From an uncultured Porticoccus sp. (GTDB lineage: Bacteria; Pseudomonadota; Gammaproteobacteria; Pseudomonadales; Porticoccaceae): a DNA stretch of 64,000 bases. The notes beneath the pieces are model-generated. The model searched no databases. It saw nothing but the letters and a program-made list of their open reading frames with translations, and had not been told where the DNA came from. Where the stretch lies: the NCBI GenBank assembly GCA_947259505.1, contig CAMYLT010000008.1, positions 248,001 to 312,000 on the forward strand, given 5' to 3'. How positions within the stretch are numbered: position 1 is the stretch's first letter; every line of letters begins with the position of its first letter. Shown piece after piece: positions 10,264 to 20,199 of this stretch. Made by a program: the position numbers and the translations under genes.

Positions 10264-10830
10264 ATGAAAATGTATAACGTTAAAGGTGTTGGCCTTATTG
10301 AGGTCCTGATTGCCGTGTTGGTTCTTTCTGTGGGGATTCTTGGCATGATTTCCATGCAGGTGACAGCAAAAAGAAACATGTATGAATCCACCCAACGTTC
10401 GATTGCAACGGGGCTTGCAAGAGACATTTTAGAAAGGATTCGTAGCAACCCAGGAGAGATCTCAGCCTACGCCGCTTCAGCGACATTAGGTGGCAGTTCG
10501 ATTACGGCAGCACCCGCTAGTTGTAACTCTGCTGCCTGCTCAACATCCGCCCTTGCCGCGCGGGATCTGTATGAGTGGGAACAATTATTGGATGGTGCAG
10601 CGGAGAAAATAACGATTGGCGGAACTGAGTCAAACTCAGGTGGTTTGGTTGATCCCCGGGCATGTATCACCAATGCAAGTGGTGTAGTGACGGTAGCTAT
10701 TGCATGGAAGGGCGTCACTGAAACCAGCAATCCTACGGCCTCTACTTGCGGAGAAAGCAGTGGCTTATATGGCTCATCTAATGAGCAACGGCGGCTGATG
10801 ATGATACAGACATATATTAGTGATGCATGA
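10264..10830 (+). CDS. pilV: Type IV pilus minor pilin PilV
   Basis: A 188-residue prepilin with a short leader ending VKG and mature N-terminus VGLIEVLIAVLVLSVGILGM, the PilV/GspI pattern with Glu at +5. The globular part includes KRNMYESTQRSIATGLARDILERIRSNP, the usual PilV helix. Minor pilins form the initiating complex at the pilus tip together with PilW, PilX and PilY1. GTG at 10261, ATG at 10264 and ATG at 10270 are all possible starts; none has a strong Shine-Dalgarno. The stop overlaps the pilW ATG by 4 bases. Confidence 0.88.
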   Translation: MKMYNVKGVGLIEVLIAVLVLSVGILGMISMQVTAKRNMYESTQRSIATGLARDILERIRSNPGEISAYAASATLGGSSITAAPASCNSAACSTSALAARDLYEWEQLLDGAAEKITIGGTESNSGGLVDPRACITNASGVVTVAIAWKGVTETSNPTASTCGESSGLYGSSNEQRRLMMIQTYISDA

Positions 10831-11852
10831 TGAATGAGCGCATGGTAAAAATGAAAGTGTTCAGAGCAGGTTGCCAATCAGGATTTTCGCTTATTGAGCT
10901 GATGATTTCTATCCTGCTTGGTCTGATTCTGACCATTGGTGTTGTTTCGGTTTATATTGAAAGCAAGAACAATTACCAGTCAGAAGACCAGCTTGCAAGA
11001 ATTCAGGAGAATGGCCGATATGCACTAACCCTCTTAAAAAGAGAGTTAACCTTGGGGGGCTTCTACGCTGGAAATTTGGAAACAGATGACATGACACCTT
11101 CTACACTCTCTTCGGATTGTGCTTCGAATTGGGCGTTGAATACAACCGACCCGTTGGATCTAATTAATGACTTCAATCCGTCAGCTTCAAACCCCACCAC
11201 TACCGTTAATTCCATAGTGCTGGGCTGCCTGACGACATCAGCTATTGTTCCTGGTACAGATATTGTGTCAGTCAAACGTACGGCGGGTGACTACACATTG
11301 AAAGATGGTGCTTGGAATGACAGTTTGTCAAAGGCAGAAGAGACCCAGTGGTACCTCAAGGTGACCGACTATGGTGAGTCTCTGGATTGGGTTTATATCG
11401 GGTCAGGAGAGGATTTTACTTCAGGCGTGGGATCTGGTTCACAAGTAGATTACTGGGAGTACTTGGTTAAAGTTTTTTTCGTTCAAAACTATTCCGCTAA
11501 CACCGGAGATAATATTCCTACCCTTTGTGCAGAAAGCCTTTCGGGAAACTCCATCATTGCTGAATGTTATGTGGAGGGCATTGAAGATATTCAAATTGAA
11601 TTTGGAGTTGATACGGATGCGGATGGTGTGGCCAACCAGTATAAGTCTTCCCCCTCTGCAAGCGAGCTAGCGACAGCTGTATCCGCGCGAATTTATGTGT
11701 TGGCTCGTGGCATCAATACTGTGGCGGGCTATACCAATAGTAAAACTTACAGTCTCGGAGAAAAGACAGTTGCAGCTAAAAATGACGGTTACATGCGTCG
11801 TGTTTTCAGCACAACCGTTCAGATGCGAAATGCCACACTTCCTGCTGCATGA
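10827..11852 (+). CDS. pilW: Type IV pilus minor pilin PilW
   Basis: A 341-residue prepilin: leader ending CQSG, mature FSLIELMISILLGLILTIGVV, then YQSEDQLARIQENGRYALTLLKRELTLGGFY, which is typical of PilW and GspJ. The large C-terminal domain is diverse, as expected. It overlaps pilV and pilX by 4 bases at each end, so translation is coupled along the operon. It is thought to bridge PilV, PilX and the adhesin PilY1 at the pilus tip. Confidence 0.9.
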   Translation: MMNERMVKMKVFRAGCQSGFSLIELMISILLGLILTIGVVSVYIESKNNYQSEDQLARIQENGRYALTLLKRELTLGGFYAGNLETDDMTPSTLSSDCASNWALNTTDPLDLINDFNPSASNPTTTVNSIVLGCLTTSAIVPGTDIVSVKRTAGDYTLKDGAWNDSLSKAEETQWYLKVTDYGESLDWVYIGSGEDFTSGVGSGSQVDYWEYLVKVFFVQNYSANTGDNIPTLCAESLSGNSIIAECYVEGIEDIQIEFGVDTDADGVANQYKSSPSASELATAVSARIYVLARGINTVAGYTNSKTYSLGEKTVAAKNDGYMRRVFSTTVQMRNATLPAA

Positions 11853-12391
11853 GAAATCAAATCATGGATAGAGACATCCGCTTTACCTACCGAACAAAGA
11901 GCACCGGAGCTGTTTTACTTGTTTCCATGATCTTTTTGCTACTGCTTGCGCTTGTCGCGGGCACAGTGATGCAAACCAGCATTTTGGAATTCAGAATGGC
12001 GGGAAATGATCAGTTTAGGGAAGAAGCATTCCAGCAGGCGCAAGCCACTGTGGCGTCTGTGGTCGAAGACTTAGACAATTTTCCCGTGACCGGGGATGTG
12101 GGCTACAAAATTTGCCTGGCTGGATCCTCAGGCTGTGATAGTACGGTTTTAACCTATGACACTAGCGTGGTGACAGATTCTTCATTGCTCACTGTAGAGG
12201 TCACCCGTGAAGGCCCATTGATTATGGAAACGTTTCCCGTTCGGCTGTCTGAAAGCCAGACCAGTAGCTCGGTAAACTACGATGCGGCAATTTTTGAAGT
12301 GCACGCGGAATACAGCGGGAGTAATCAGGGACTTGGCAATGCGGAAGTGGTAGAGGGTGTTGCTGTTCGAATTGCCAGTTCATCCCAGTAA
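11849..12391 (+). CDS. pilX: Type IV pilus assembly protein PilX
   Basis: A 180-residue protein with KSTGAVLLVSMIFLLLLALVAG near the N-terminus, followed by MQTSILEFRMAGNDQFREEAFQQAQ. This is the PilX N-terminal pattern, in which the usual Glu+5 of pilins is absent. The PilX family (GspK-like position) caps the minor-pilin complex. The operon position, between pilW (4-base overlap) and pilY1 (15-base gap), matches Pseudomonas. Confidence 0.87.
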   Translation: MRNQIMDRDIRFTYRTKSTGAVLLVSMIFLLLLALVAGTVMQTSILEFRMAGNDQFREEAFQQAQATVASVVEDLDNFPVTGDVGYKICLAGSSGCDSTVLTYDTSVVTDSSLLTVEVTREGPLIMETFPVRLSESQTSSSVNYDAAIFEVHAEYSGSNQGLGNAEVVEGVAVRIASSSQ

Positions 12392-12406
12392 TACAGGGAG
12401 AGGGAA

Positions 12407-15400
12407 ATGAAAAAAATTCTTGGAATTTTGTTGGCGGTGGTGTCCATAGGACAGTCCACCACGTATGCAGATGATATTGATATTTATGTGAATGCCACTG
12501 CTGTAGGCAGCGAGCCCTATGTGATGCTTACACTGGATTGGCGCCCTAGTATTTTCAATGTGCTTTGTACCTATGGTGCGGGTAATTCTTGTGAAACAGC
12601 CATGAGTGCGGAGACCTACGCAAACCTTGATAGCAGTCATTCCTCAGGGGATAAAATCAGTACTTTTGAGGCGTTTGTTGCTGTGCTAGAAACAATTCTC
12701 AGCAATCCCTCTTATGATCCTATTTATATGGGATTGATGATATCTAATAAGGATGATGGGGGTACAATTCTTGAGGGATATAAGTTACTTGGCACGGACA
12801 GAGCAGAAATTATTGATACCCTAAAGCTAATTCCTGAGATTAAAAAGACCGCTGATGCGCACAAACTACAACCCAGTGAAACCTATTATGAGTGGTATCG
12901 ATACATTAATAGTGGCGGGGTCATCAATGGCACTGAGATAGACAATAACTTTGGTGGCTCCAAGACCAATCTTGTTCCACCTACTTATGATACATCTATC
13001 ATGAATCCTGCTGAAACCACTTATATCTCTCCTTTTACTGATCCATCAGCCTGTCCCAAGCTTTATTCCATTCTGGTGGCAATGAACGCGGCCAACCAAG
13101 ATGATGGTTTGGATAATGAAATTAAAGCTGATATGTCTAAGAGTGCAGCTTTCAAGTTTGAAGACATGATGACCTACATGCATGATGCAGAAAATGATCT
13201 GCTGTCCGGTGTGGATGGAGTGCAGCCACTTCAAAAATCTTGGGTAATATCAGATGGTGGCAGTATCGGTGCAACCAGAGATTGGGCGTCCGCAGGAGGT
13301 TCTGGATCGCCCTTGGATCTGTCAGATCCAAAGCAATTGGAAGAAGATCTTGGCGATGCCTTTGATGAGGTGATCAGTGTCAGTTCGACTTTTGTAGCGG
13401 CCTCTATCCCTGTTAACGTGTTTAACCGAACTGATACGTTAGACAATGTCTACATCGCGCTTTTTGAAGCTCAGTCTACTTTGCGTTGGCCGGGAAACTT
13501 GAAAAAACTCAAGCTGACAGATTCCGATGCGGATGGGATTTTTGACTCCGTCATTGATGCCAGCAGTGTGCCTAAGCCTGGCTTTGAAAGTACGGGAGAT
13601 GATGTTGGAAGAATTACTTTTGATGCCTTGACTTTCTGGACAGATGCCTCGGCATTACCAGTAGTTAGTGGGCTTCCCAATGATGCCGATGGTCGAGAAG
13701 TAGCTAGGGGGGGGGCAGGACAAAAAATCAGTGGGTTTATTGAAGGCATTGGCAATGTCATTGGCAACACCAACGCTACGACAAATGCCCGCCAAGTATT
13801 CGTTGAGCCGGCGACAGTGACTAATGGGAGCAGTAATACACTTGATGATTTTGATGCCGACAATACTACAGCAGACGCTTTGGATGTATTGCTCGGGCTA
13901 ACTGATGGCGATCAAGCTGGGGCCTTGGAGTTGATCAAATGGGGGCGTGGACAGGATGTTGACGATGAAGACGGAGATACTTCTACATCAGATCCGCGTA
14001 GCTGGATTATGGCCGATGCTATTCACTCGAGGCCGCTTGCTATCAACTATGGCGATAACGATGGTGCCGGAGGTTATTCCCAAACCAACCCCAATATTCG
14101 TATTTTCATGGGGACCAACGATGGCATCTTTCACGTATTTGAGAACACCTCAAGTGCGGGTGCTGAATCCGGTAAAGAGGTTTTTGCGTTTTATCCAAGA
14201 GAGTCGCTAGGCAATATTGCCTTGCAGAGAACCAACACGATTTCTAGTACCAAAATGCGTTATGGCGTTGATGGTACCGCTGTTGCGCTGACCATCGACA
14301 ATGATCAGGATGGCAATATCGAAACTGCTGATGGCGATAAAGTCTACGTATACGTAGGTATGCGGCGGGGTGGCAATAGTTATTACGCATTTGATATGAG
14401 TAATTCTTCTGCAACGCCAACACTGTTATGGAAAATTACGAATACGTCAGGCGGGGTTTTTGATGAGTTGGGGCTCACCTTCTCTACTCCCATCGTTGGC
14501 AAGGTCAAATATGGTAGCACAGCTACCAACGTCCTTATTTTTACCGGGGGCTACAATGGTGGCTGGAATAGTGCTTATACCTCCCGGGTTGGTAAGGATG
14601 CGGGCGATACAGACGATTCAGTTGGAAATGCTGTCTATATCGTCAATGCCGAAACGGGTGAGCTAATCTGGAAAGCCTATGGTGGGGGAGCTGTTGCTGG
14701 ATCAACTTCGTATTCTTCAGATACAGGACTGGCTTATCACGATCCGGATATGGTCGATAGCATTCCTTCAAGCGTATCAGCATTGGCTACAAAGGATGGC
14801 ATTATTCATAGACTCTATGTGGGTGATACTGGTGGAGCGATTTGGCGTGTCGATTTACCCCAGGTGGGTTTCACTGATGCGTCTTCTGCTGGCACTAGTT
14901 CTTCCGTGGAAAATAATTGGTTTGTCACTAAGTTTGCTGAATTGGGTACAGACGGAACAACTACGGATCGTCGGTTTTTTCATGAGCCAGATCTTCTCGA
15001 AACGAAGAGTGCAGATAATGTCCCCTTTGATGGGGTCTTGATCAGTAGTGGTAATCGGGCAGATCCCCAGGAGACTGATGTCACGAATTACTTGTTCTAC
15101 CTAAAAGACTGGACAACGACTAGTGGAAATACCTCTGTCAAATCAAGAAGTCCAATTGTCCTAACAGATATTCCTGATCAAACACCCTGTGCAACGGGTA
15201 GTGAGGGTAGTTGTAATTCCGATCTTACTGTTGGCTGGAGAGTTGAGCTCGAAGATGTCGGAGAAAAAGGTTTGGCAACGCCCTTTACAGATTTTGGTGC
15301 TGTATTCTTTAGTACTTTTGTCCCAGCGACAGCAAGTGCTTGTGGGCTGAAAGAGGGTGATGGTTATGTGTATGCCATGAATCTTATTGATGGGTCATCT

Positions 15401-15616
15401 TTGTACGGAGATCAGAGGAAGCATTGGGTCGGGCCTGGTATCCCGCCAGGCGCTATTGCTGGAGGCAACAATACTATTTTCATGCCGGGTGGCGGCTTCT
15501 CTCCTGGTGATTTGGATGGCGATGGCATTGATGATGGCAGGCAAAAACTCTTAAAAAGCTTGGGGAAAAACCTGTGGATTATGTATTGGCGTGAACCGGG
15601 TATAGATAACTTGTAA
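12407..15616 (+). CDS. pilY1: Type IV pilus tip adhesin/assembly protein PilY1
   Basis: A 1069-residue exported protein. The signal peptide is about residues 1-21, ending TYA. The C-terminal half is the PilC/PilY1 beta-propeller: WIMADAIHSRPLAINYG, RIFMGTNDGIFHVFEN, GKEVFAFYPRE and YVYVGMRRGGNSYYAFD. Three Asp-rich calcium-loop-like segments occur: DSDADGIFD (about residue 370), DNDQDGNIE (about 633) and DLDGDGIDDG (about 1036). The second is where P. aeruginosa PilY1 binds calcium to control retraction. The N-terminus has the strand VMLTLDWRPS where a von Willebrand A domain would carry DxSxS, so the metal site looks degenerate. A GGGAGAGGG Shine-Dalgarno precedes the ATG. PilY1 promotes pilus assembly, adhesion and surface sensing. 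Confidence 0.93.
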   Translation: MKKILGILLAVVSIGQSTTYADDIDIYVNATAVGSEPYVMLTLDWRPSIFNVLCTYGAGNSCETAMSAETYANLDSSHSSGDKISTFEAFVAVLETILSNPSYDPIYMGLMISNKDDGGTILEGYKLLGTDRAEIIDTLKLIPEIKKTADAHKLQPSETYYEWYRYINSGGVINGTEIDNNFGGSKTNLVPPTYDTSIMNPAETTYISPFTDPSACPKLYSILVAMNAANQDDGLDNEIKADMSKSAAFKFEDMMTYMHDAENDLLSGVDGVQPLQKSWVISDGGSIGATRDWASAGGSGSPLDLSDPKQLEEDLGDAFDEVISVSSTFVAASIPVNVFNRTDTLDNVYIALFEAQSTLRWPGNLKKLKLTDSDADGIFDSVIDASSVPKPGFESTGDDVGRITFDALTFWTDASALPVVSGLPNDADGREVARGGAGQKISGFIEGIGNVIGNTNATTNARQVFVEPATVTNGSSNTLDDFDADNTTADALDVLLGLTDGDQAGALELIKWGRGQDVDDEDGDTSTSDPRSWIMADAIHSRPLAINYGDNDGAGGYSQTNPNIRIFMGTNDGIFHVFENTSSAGAESGKEVFAFYPRESLGNIALQRTNTISSTKMRYGVDGTAVALTIDNDQDGNIETADGDKVYVYVGMRRGGNSYYAFDMSNSSATPTLLWKITNTSGGVFDELGLTFSTPIVGKVKYGSTATNVLIFTGGYNGGWNSAYTSRVGKDAGDTDDSVGNAVYIVNAETGELIWKAYGGGAVAGSTSYSSDTGLAYHDPDMVDSIPSSVSALATKDGIIHRLYVGDTGGAIWRVDLPQVGFTDASSAGTSSSVENNWFVTKFAELGTDGTTTDRRFFHEPDLLETKSADNVPFDGVLISSGNRADPQETDVTNYLFYLKDWTTTSGNTSVKSRSPIVLTDIPDQTPCATGSEGSCNSDLTVGWRVELEDVGEKGLATPFTDFGAVFFSTFVPATASACGLKEGDGYVYAMNLIDGSSLYGDQRKHWVGPGIPPGAIAGGNNTIFMPGGGFSPGDLDGDGIDDGRQKLLKSLGKNLWIMYWREPGIDNL

Positions 15617-15629
15617 TTTAAGGACAGGA

Positions 15630-16109
15630 ATGATGCGGATCAGTAGAAATAGTTATGTGCCTATTAGGATGCGCTTTCTCTTGGGGTTCACTTTAATTGA
15701 GCTGATGGTGGTGATTGCTATTGTTGCCATATTGGTAATGATAGCCATGCCCGGATACGAAGCTTATATACGTAAGACCAAGAGGAGTTTGGGCAAAGGT
15801 GAGTTGCTGGCTGTTCAAGCTCGACAAGAACAGTTCTTTGCTGATAATAAGCAGTACGCTACTGATCTATCAAACTTAGGGTATGGATCAAGTCCCTATG
15901 CTATTAACAGTGATGGGGTTGAGGTAGACGTTACCGCAGCCGACCGCATTTATGTGATACAGCTGTCATCTGCAACAACTACAGCTTTCACATTGAACGC
16001 AGTACCTCAGCTTAAGCAAGCCAAAGATACGGAGTGCGCTACATTGTCTATCACTAACACATCAGTAAAAAGCATTAGTGGTAGTGGTTCGTCATCAAAT
16101 TGTTGGTAA
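15630..16109 (+). CDS. pilE: Minor pilin PilE
   Basis: A 159-residue prepilin. The leader ends FLLG and the mature N-terminus is FTLIELMVVIAIVAILVMIAMPGY, with EAYIRKTKRS after it, the PilE pattern. Two cysteines near the C-terminus (TECATL and NCW) define a probable disulfide D-region. It starts 13 bases after pilY1, as Pseudomonas pilE follows the pilY genes; no pilY2 is present. ATG codons occur at 15630, 15633 and 15669; the AAGGACAGGA Shine-Dalgarno favours the first pair. The 3' end meets pilR tail to tail with a 5-base gap and no visible terminator. It could be mistaken for a major pilin; operon position argues for a minor one. Confidence 0.85.
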   Translation: MMRISRNSYVPIRMRFLLGFTLIELMVVIAIVAILVMIAMPGYEAYIRKTKRSLGKGELLAVQARQEQFFADNKQYATDLSNLGYGSSPYAINSDGVEVDVTAADRIYVIQLSSATTTAFTLNAVPQLKQAKDTECATLSITNTSVKSISGSGSSSNCW

Positions 16110-16114
16110 TAGAG

Positions 16115-17476
16115 TTACTCGATTTCGTATTTCTTTAGTTTGTGGCGAATCTGCCGAAAGCTAATTCCCAACTCTTCTGCAGTGGCGGTCTTGTTCCAGC
16201 GATTTCGTTCCAGGGCCGCTAGCAGAATTTCCTTCTCTATATCAGCGAGATAGTCGTCCAGCGATGTGTGTGTGTCAGTATTGAAATTACTTGAGTCGAG
16301 TTTTATGTCGTGCAGGGATTCGTGCTGATTGGCACCATTAAGTTGCAGTCTATCAACATCAATTACACATCCATCGCACAGCGTAAACGCGCGCTCCAGA
16401 GTGTTTTCCAGCTCCCTGATATTTCCAGGGAAAGTATATTGTTGTAGTGTTTCCAATGATGACGCTGAAAGGTCGGGGACTGGCAGATTGTTTTCTTTGG
16501 CTAACAACGCCAGAAAGTGTTTTATCAGTAAGGGAATGTCGTCCTTGCGTTCTCTAAGACTCGGCACCCGAAGTTCAATCACATTGATGCGATAGAATAG
16601 ATCCTGCCGGAAGAGATTATTCTTCACTTCCCTCGCCAGATCTTTATGGGTGGCGCTCAATATTCGAACATCCACCGAAACTTCTTCTTCTGCTCCGACT
16701 GGCTTAATGCTTTTTTCCTGAATGGCGCGTAGTAGTTTGACCTGCATTAGCAAGGGCAGATCGGCAACCTCGTCGAGTAATAGGGTGCCACCATTGGCGG
16801 CCTGAAATAAACCCTGCTTGTCTTGGTGTGCCCCGGTAAAGCTCCCCTTTTTATGACCAAAAAATTCGCTTTCCATAAGTTCTGTGGGGATAGCACCACA
16901 ATTCACGGGGATAAAGGGTCCATTTGCACGGGACCCCAAATAGTGAATAGATCTGGCGACCAATTCTTTGCCGCTACCGGATTCGCCACTGATCAAGACG
17001 GGTGCCTGGCTTCTTGCTACCCGGCGGATTTGCTCTTTAAGAGCCTCAATGGCGGGAGATTTGCCTATCAGTGCAAATTCTTCTGTTTGGTGCTCCTCAC
17101 AAGCGTTATCCAACTCTAAGGCCGACTGGACGACACTACGTAATCGCATGAGCTCCAAGGGTTTGGATATAAAATCAAAGGCACCTTTTTTGAGTGCTTC
17201 AATGGCAACTTCCATATTGCCAAAGGCAGTGATCATTGCGATCGGCAGCTGTGGTTTGATCAGTTGCACCATCTCTACTAGTTCTAGACCATTGCCATCC
17301 GGCATTTTCATGTCGGTCAGACACAAATCAAATTCCTCGCTCTCCAGCAATTTACGCGCTTTTGCCAGCTTGGCGGCAGTGACGACTTCCAAGCCCATTT
17401 GCTCAAGGGTAATGGAGAGTAATTCCCGGATATCCGGCTCGTCATCGACAACTAGAACACGTTTTTTTAGCATCAA
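16115..17476 (-). CDS. pilR: Sigma54-dependent response regulator PilR
   Basis: NtrC-type activator of 453 residues. The receiver domain has phosphoacceptor D55 (LTDMKMPDGNG), the AAA+ domain has Walker A GESGSGKE, the sigma54-contact loop GSFTGA (one substitution from GAFTGA), Walker B LLLDEVADL, and the C-terminal Fis-type helix-turn-helix TAEELGISFRQIRHKLKK. PilR activates sigma54 transcription of pilin genes after phosphorylation by PilS. It overlaps pilS by 4 bases and faces the minor-pilin operon, which supports the assignment over other NtrC homologues. Confidence 0.93.
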   Translation of the reverse strand: MMLKKRVLVVDDEPDIRELLSITLEQMGLEVVTAAKLAKARKLLESEEFDLCLTDMKMPDGNGLELVEMVQLIKPQLPIAMITAFGNMEVAIEALKKGAFDFISKPLELMRLRSVVQSALELDNACEEHQTEEFALIGKSPAIEALKEQIRRVARSQAPVLISGESGSGKELVARSIHYLGSRANGPFIPVNCGAIPTELMESEFFGHKKGSFTGAHQDKQGLFQAANGGTLLLDEVADLPLLMQVKLLRAIQEKSIKPVGAEEEVSVDVRILSATHKDLAREVKNNLFRQDLFYRINVIELRVPSLRERKDDIPLLIKHFLALLAKENNLPVPDLSASSLETLQQYTFPGNIRELENTLERAFTLCDGCVIDVDRLQLNGANQHESLHDIKLDSSNFNTDTHTSLDDYLADIEKEILLAALERNRWNKTATAEELGISFRQIRHKLKKYEIE

Positions 17477-19098
17477 GCAGGTCTCGGCAATAATTTTTCC
17501 GGGTGGGAGAAGCCAACCCGGAAATAACTGTTTTCTGGATTGTCACCAAAGTAATTTAATGATGCGTAGTTTGCATCACAGAGTTCTCGGGCCAAATACA
17601 AACCCAGCCCGGAACCATCGTGGTTGGTGGTGAAAAAGGGTTCAAAAATAAAGTCCTGATCCTTTGGCGAAACCCCCGGACCTTTGTCATAGATATCGAG
17701 ATACGGTAATTCTGAGGTGGGGTCACGAGAAATCAGTAGTTTGACCCAGCGGTCGCCACTCTGCTGCTCACTGAAACGAATTGCATTGTCGATGAGGTTT
17801 GTCAGCACTTGAGCGAGGTGCCCTGGATCAAAGAAGATTTGTGTGTCCTTATTCATGGAGATTATTTCAATAGTGCACTCTGAGGCTTGTGTATCAAGAT
17901 ACTCTGAACGAAATTTCCCCAGCCACTGTTGTAACCAGAGCTTTTGGAATGCTGGCATTTTCTGCCGGGAGAGCTGCAGTACGTTCTCGACAATCTGGTT
18001 TACCCTTAAGCAGTGCCGCAGAATAATATCGAGTAGTTTTTCGGATGTCGGATCCTTGGGCTGTTCTGAGAGTAATTGTGCAGCATGACTGATGGCCCCT
18101 AGGGGGTTGCGAATTTCATGGGCAATACTTCCCGTTAACCGCCCCAGAGAGGATAATTTAAGCTGCTGAGCTTGCTGTATCAGCGTTCGGGTGTCTTCCA
18201 GAAAGATCAATGTCTGCCTTTCTTGCCCGTGTGATAAGGGCGCAAAATTTGCCTGTAACTCAGACGAAGAGGGATTGGCCTTGAACGTCGGGGTGCGAAT
18301 CCAGGGGTAGCTGCGCCACCTTTCAAGTTGTTGGAAAAGCGGGAGCATTAGGCGAATGGGTTGACCCGTACCCAAAGGTGCACCGGGTTTTTGGCCCCCA
18401 AGTAATTGTATGGCGGCACTATTGATCAGCCGTATGTCGTCCCTGCTATCGACAACCAATATTCCTGTCCGCATGCGCTTAACGATTGATTCATTAAGTT
18501 TTTGAAGTTGCTCATTCTCTGTGGCTCTTTCTGCGGCAAGGTGTTGGGCATGCCGTATTCGTTGGGTGAGTATCTGGAATATCAATGCTGTGGCGAAGAG
18601 CAAGATGCCGAGGATCCCGGCAGGAAATATGGACTCCTGGTTTTTACCCAGCAACATGATTGTAGAGAGGGTTTCGGTCATGACGCAGATACTGGCGATT
18701 GCAGCCAGTAACAGTGCCAGTTGGCCTGCCACCAGAATACTGCCCGCTGCCACGGCGGGTAGCATCAGATAGCCGAGTCCACTACCGAGTCCGCCGCTGG
18801 CATGCATCATCAGTGTCAGAGCCACCATGTCAGTCAGAAGCATAAAAAACATCAGTTGTGTGCTAGGACTGGTTTCTGAAAATTTTAGGGGGATCAGAGA
18901 CAGTAGACAAAAAAAGGCATAGGCAGCAGAGGACACTAAAAATAGCTCGGGTAGCTGGTTGCCCAAGATATTTTTGGCTGCACCCGAGAGGCACATAACC
19001 AATAGTGCAATGGATAGCAGTGCCCGGTAATAACCATAAACACTTAAGAGTGTGTCAGGTGGGGTGGTGGCTTCAGATTGGCTGATCTTTATCGGCAT
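17473..19098 (-). CDS. pilS: Sensor histidine kinase PilS
   Basis: A 541-residue membrane kinase. Residues 25-180 hold about six hydrophobic segments, followed by a PAS-like linker (GILVVDSRDDIRLINSAAIQLLG). The HisKA domain has phosphoaccepting H327 in SIAHEIRNPLGA, and the ATPase lobe has NLIDNAIRFS, DKGPGVSPKD and GSGLGLYLA. In P. aeruginosa PilS senses inner-membrane pilin and switches PilR. The upstream neighbour nadE is on the same strand 132 bases away; I see no strong promoter in that gap. Confidence 0.92.
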   Translation of the reverse strand: MPIKISQSEATTPPDTLLSVYGYYRALLSIALLVMCLSGAAKNILGNQLPELFLVSSAAYAFFCLLSLIPLKFSETSPSTQLMFFMLLTDMVALTLMMHASGGLGSGLGYLMLPAVAAGSILVAGQLALLLAAIASICVMTETLSTIMLLGKNQESIFPAGILGILLFATALIFQILTQRIRHAQHLAAERATENEQLQKLNESIVKRMRTGILVVDSRDDIRLINSAAIQLLGGQKPGAPLGTGQPIRLMLPLFQQLERWRSYPWIRTPTFKANPSSSELQANFAPLSHGQERQTLIFLEDTRTLIQQAQQLKLSSLGRLTGSIAHEIRNPLGAISHAAQLLSEQPKDPTSEKLLDIILRHCLRVNQIVENVLQLSRQKMPAFQKLWLQQWLGKFRSEYLDTQASECTIEIISMNKDTQIFFDPGHLAQVLTNLIDNAIRFSEQQSGDRWVKLLISRDPTSELPYLDIYDKGPGVSPKDQDFIFEPFFTTNHDGSGLGLYLARELCDANYASLNYFGDNPENSYFRVGFSHPEKLLPRPA

Positions 19099-19230
19099 GG
19101 CAAAGGCTGCGTTCCAGTCACGTCCCCGATTCTAGCTGAAATGCTGGCAGTGTTTCAGGATGAACACACAAATTTCAGCAGCTTTTTACACCTTCTTGCC
19201 AATTTCTAGATCGCAGGCTGACGGGAATGA

Positions 19231-20064
19231 TCAATCGTAGATGGTGGGGATAGGTAACCGTTTGTGCTGGGTTTTCTGGTAAATATCCATAATGCGGGAT
19301 AACACGGTTTCAGTAACGGACTTACCCTCGAGAAAATCATCCAGCTCATCATAGGTGACGCCCAGCGCATGTTCGTCCGCTTTTTGCGGGGACAGACACT
19401 CCAGATCCGCAGTGGGCACTTTCTCTACAAGTACTTGTGGTGCTCCAAGATGGTTGGCCAGTTGTCGTACTTGACGCTTGCTCAGGCCAAATAGCGGGGC
19501 GAGGTCGCAAGCGCCATCACCCCATTTGGTAAAGAAGCCGGTAATGTTTTCTGCCGAGTGATCTGTGCCCAGTACCAAGCCGCCGAGCAGGCCCGCCACT
19601 TCATACTGAATAGCCATTCTGGTGCGAGCCTTGGTGTTGCCCTTGTTAAAATCAATGGCATCTGCCGATGGCATCAGTAACTTAGCACCGGCCAAGGCAC
19701 CGAGCACTTCCTCATGAATACCATTGGCACCCAGTTTGACGTTGATCGACAGGCTTTCTGAAGGTTGAATAAACTGCACAGCAAGCTGTGCCTCGTGCTC
19801 ATCTGCCTGGACACCATAGGGTAGGCGCACTGCGACAAACCGGTAGCTCTTGTCGGAGACTTCAAGATTGAGCTCTTTAACAGCCAATTGAGCGAGGCGG
19901 CCACAGGTGGTTGAATCAATTCCACCACTGATGCCGAGCACCAGCGTTCTCATCCCTGACTTCACTAATACAGACTTGATGAAAGCGATACGCCGTGAAG
20001 CTTCAAAAGCGGGGTCAATTTCGGGAATGACCTTCATTTCTGCGCGGATGCTGTCAATGTCCAT
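19231..20064 (-). CDS. nadE: Ammonia-dependent NAD+ synthetase
   Basis: Adenylates nicotinic acid adenine dinucleotide and amidates it with ammonia to make NAD+. The PP-loop [21 protein letters not shown] and the downstream [41 protein letters not shown] and [16 protein letters not shown] blocks match E. coli NadE. There is no N-terminal glutaminase domain. An ATG at 20064 gives 277 residues; a GTG three codons earlier (20073) is the alternative, and neither has a clear Shine-Dalgarno. It lies about 135 bases downstream of bamD on the same strand. Confidence 0.96.
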   Translation of the reverse strand: MDIDSIRAEMKVIPEIDPAFEASRRIAFIKSVLVKSGMRTLVLGISGGIDSTTCGRLAQLAVKELNLEVSDKSYRFVAVRLPYGVQADEHEAQLAVQFIQPSESLSINVKLGANGIHEEVLGALAGAKLLMPSADAIDFNKGNTKARTRMAIQYEVAGLLGGLVLGTDHSAENITGFFTKWGDGACDLAPLFGLSKRQVRQLANHLGAPQVLVEKVPTADLECLSPQKADEHALGVTYDELDDFLEGKSVTETVLSRIMDIYQKTQHKRLPIPTIYD

Positions 20065-20117
20065 TAGTTTCACTCGTGACGATATGTATTGCTCAGATGT
20101 TCACAAGGACAAGGATA

Positions 20118-20141
20118 ACCCATTCTGAATCAGGAATGGGT
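20118..20141 (-). repeat. Hairpin between bamD and nadE
   Basis: ACCCATTC and GAATGGGT are perfect 8-bp arms around an 8-base loop. No T tract follows on either strand, so this is a stem-loop in the bamD-nadE spacer (possible 3'-end stabiliser or attenuator) rather than a canonical terminator. Confidence 0.4.
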
Positions 20142-20199
20142 AAGGCCGTAGATGGTTCTCATTACATGACTAGGTACTGCTAGGCATAGTGCGCCGAGA

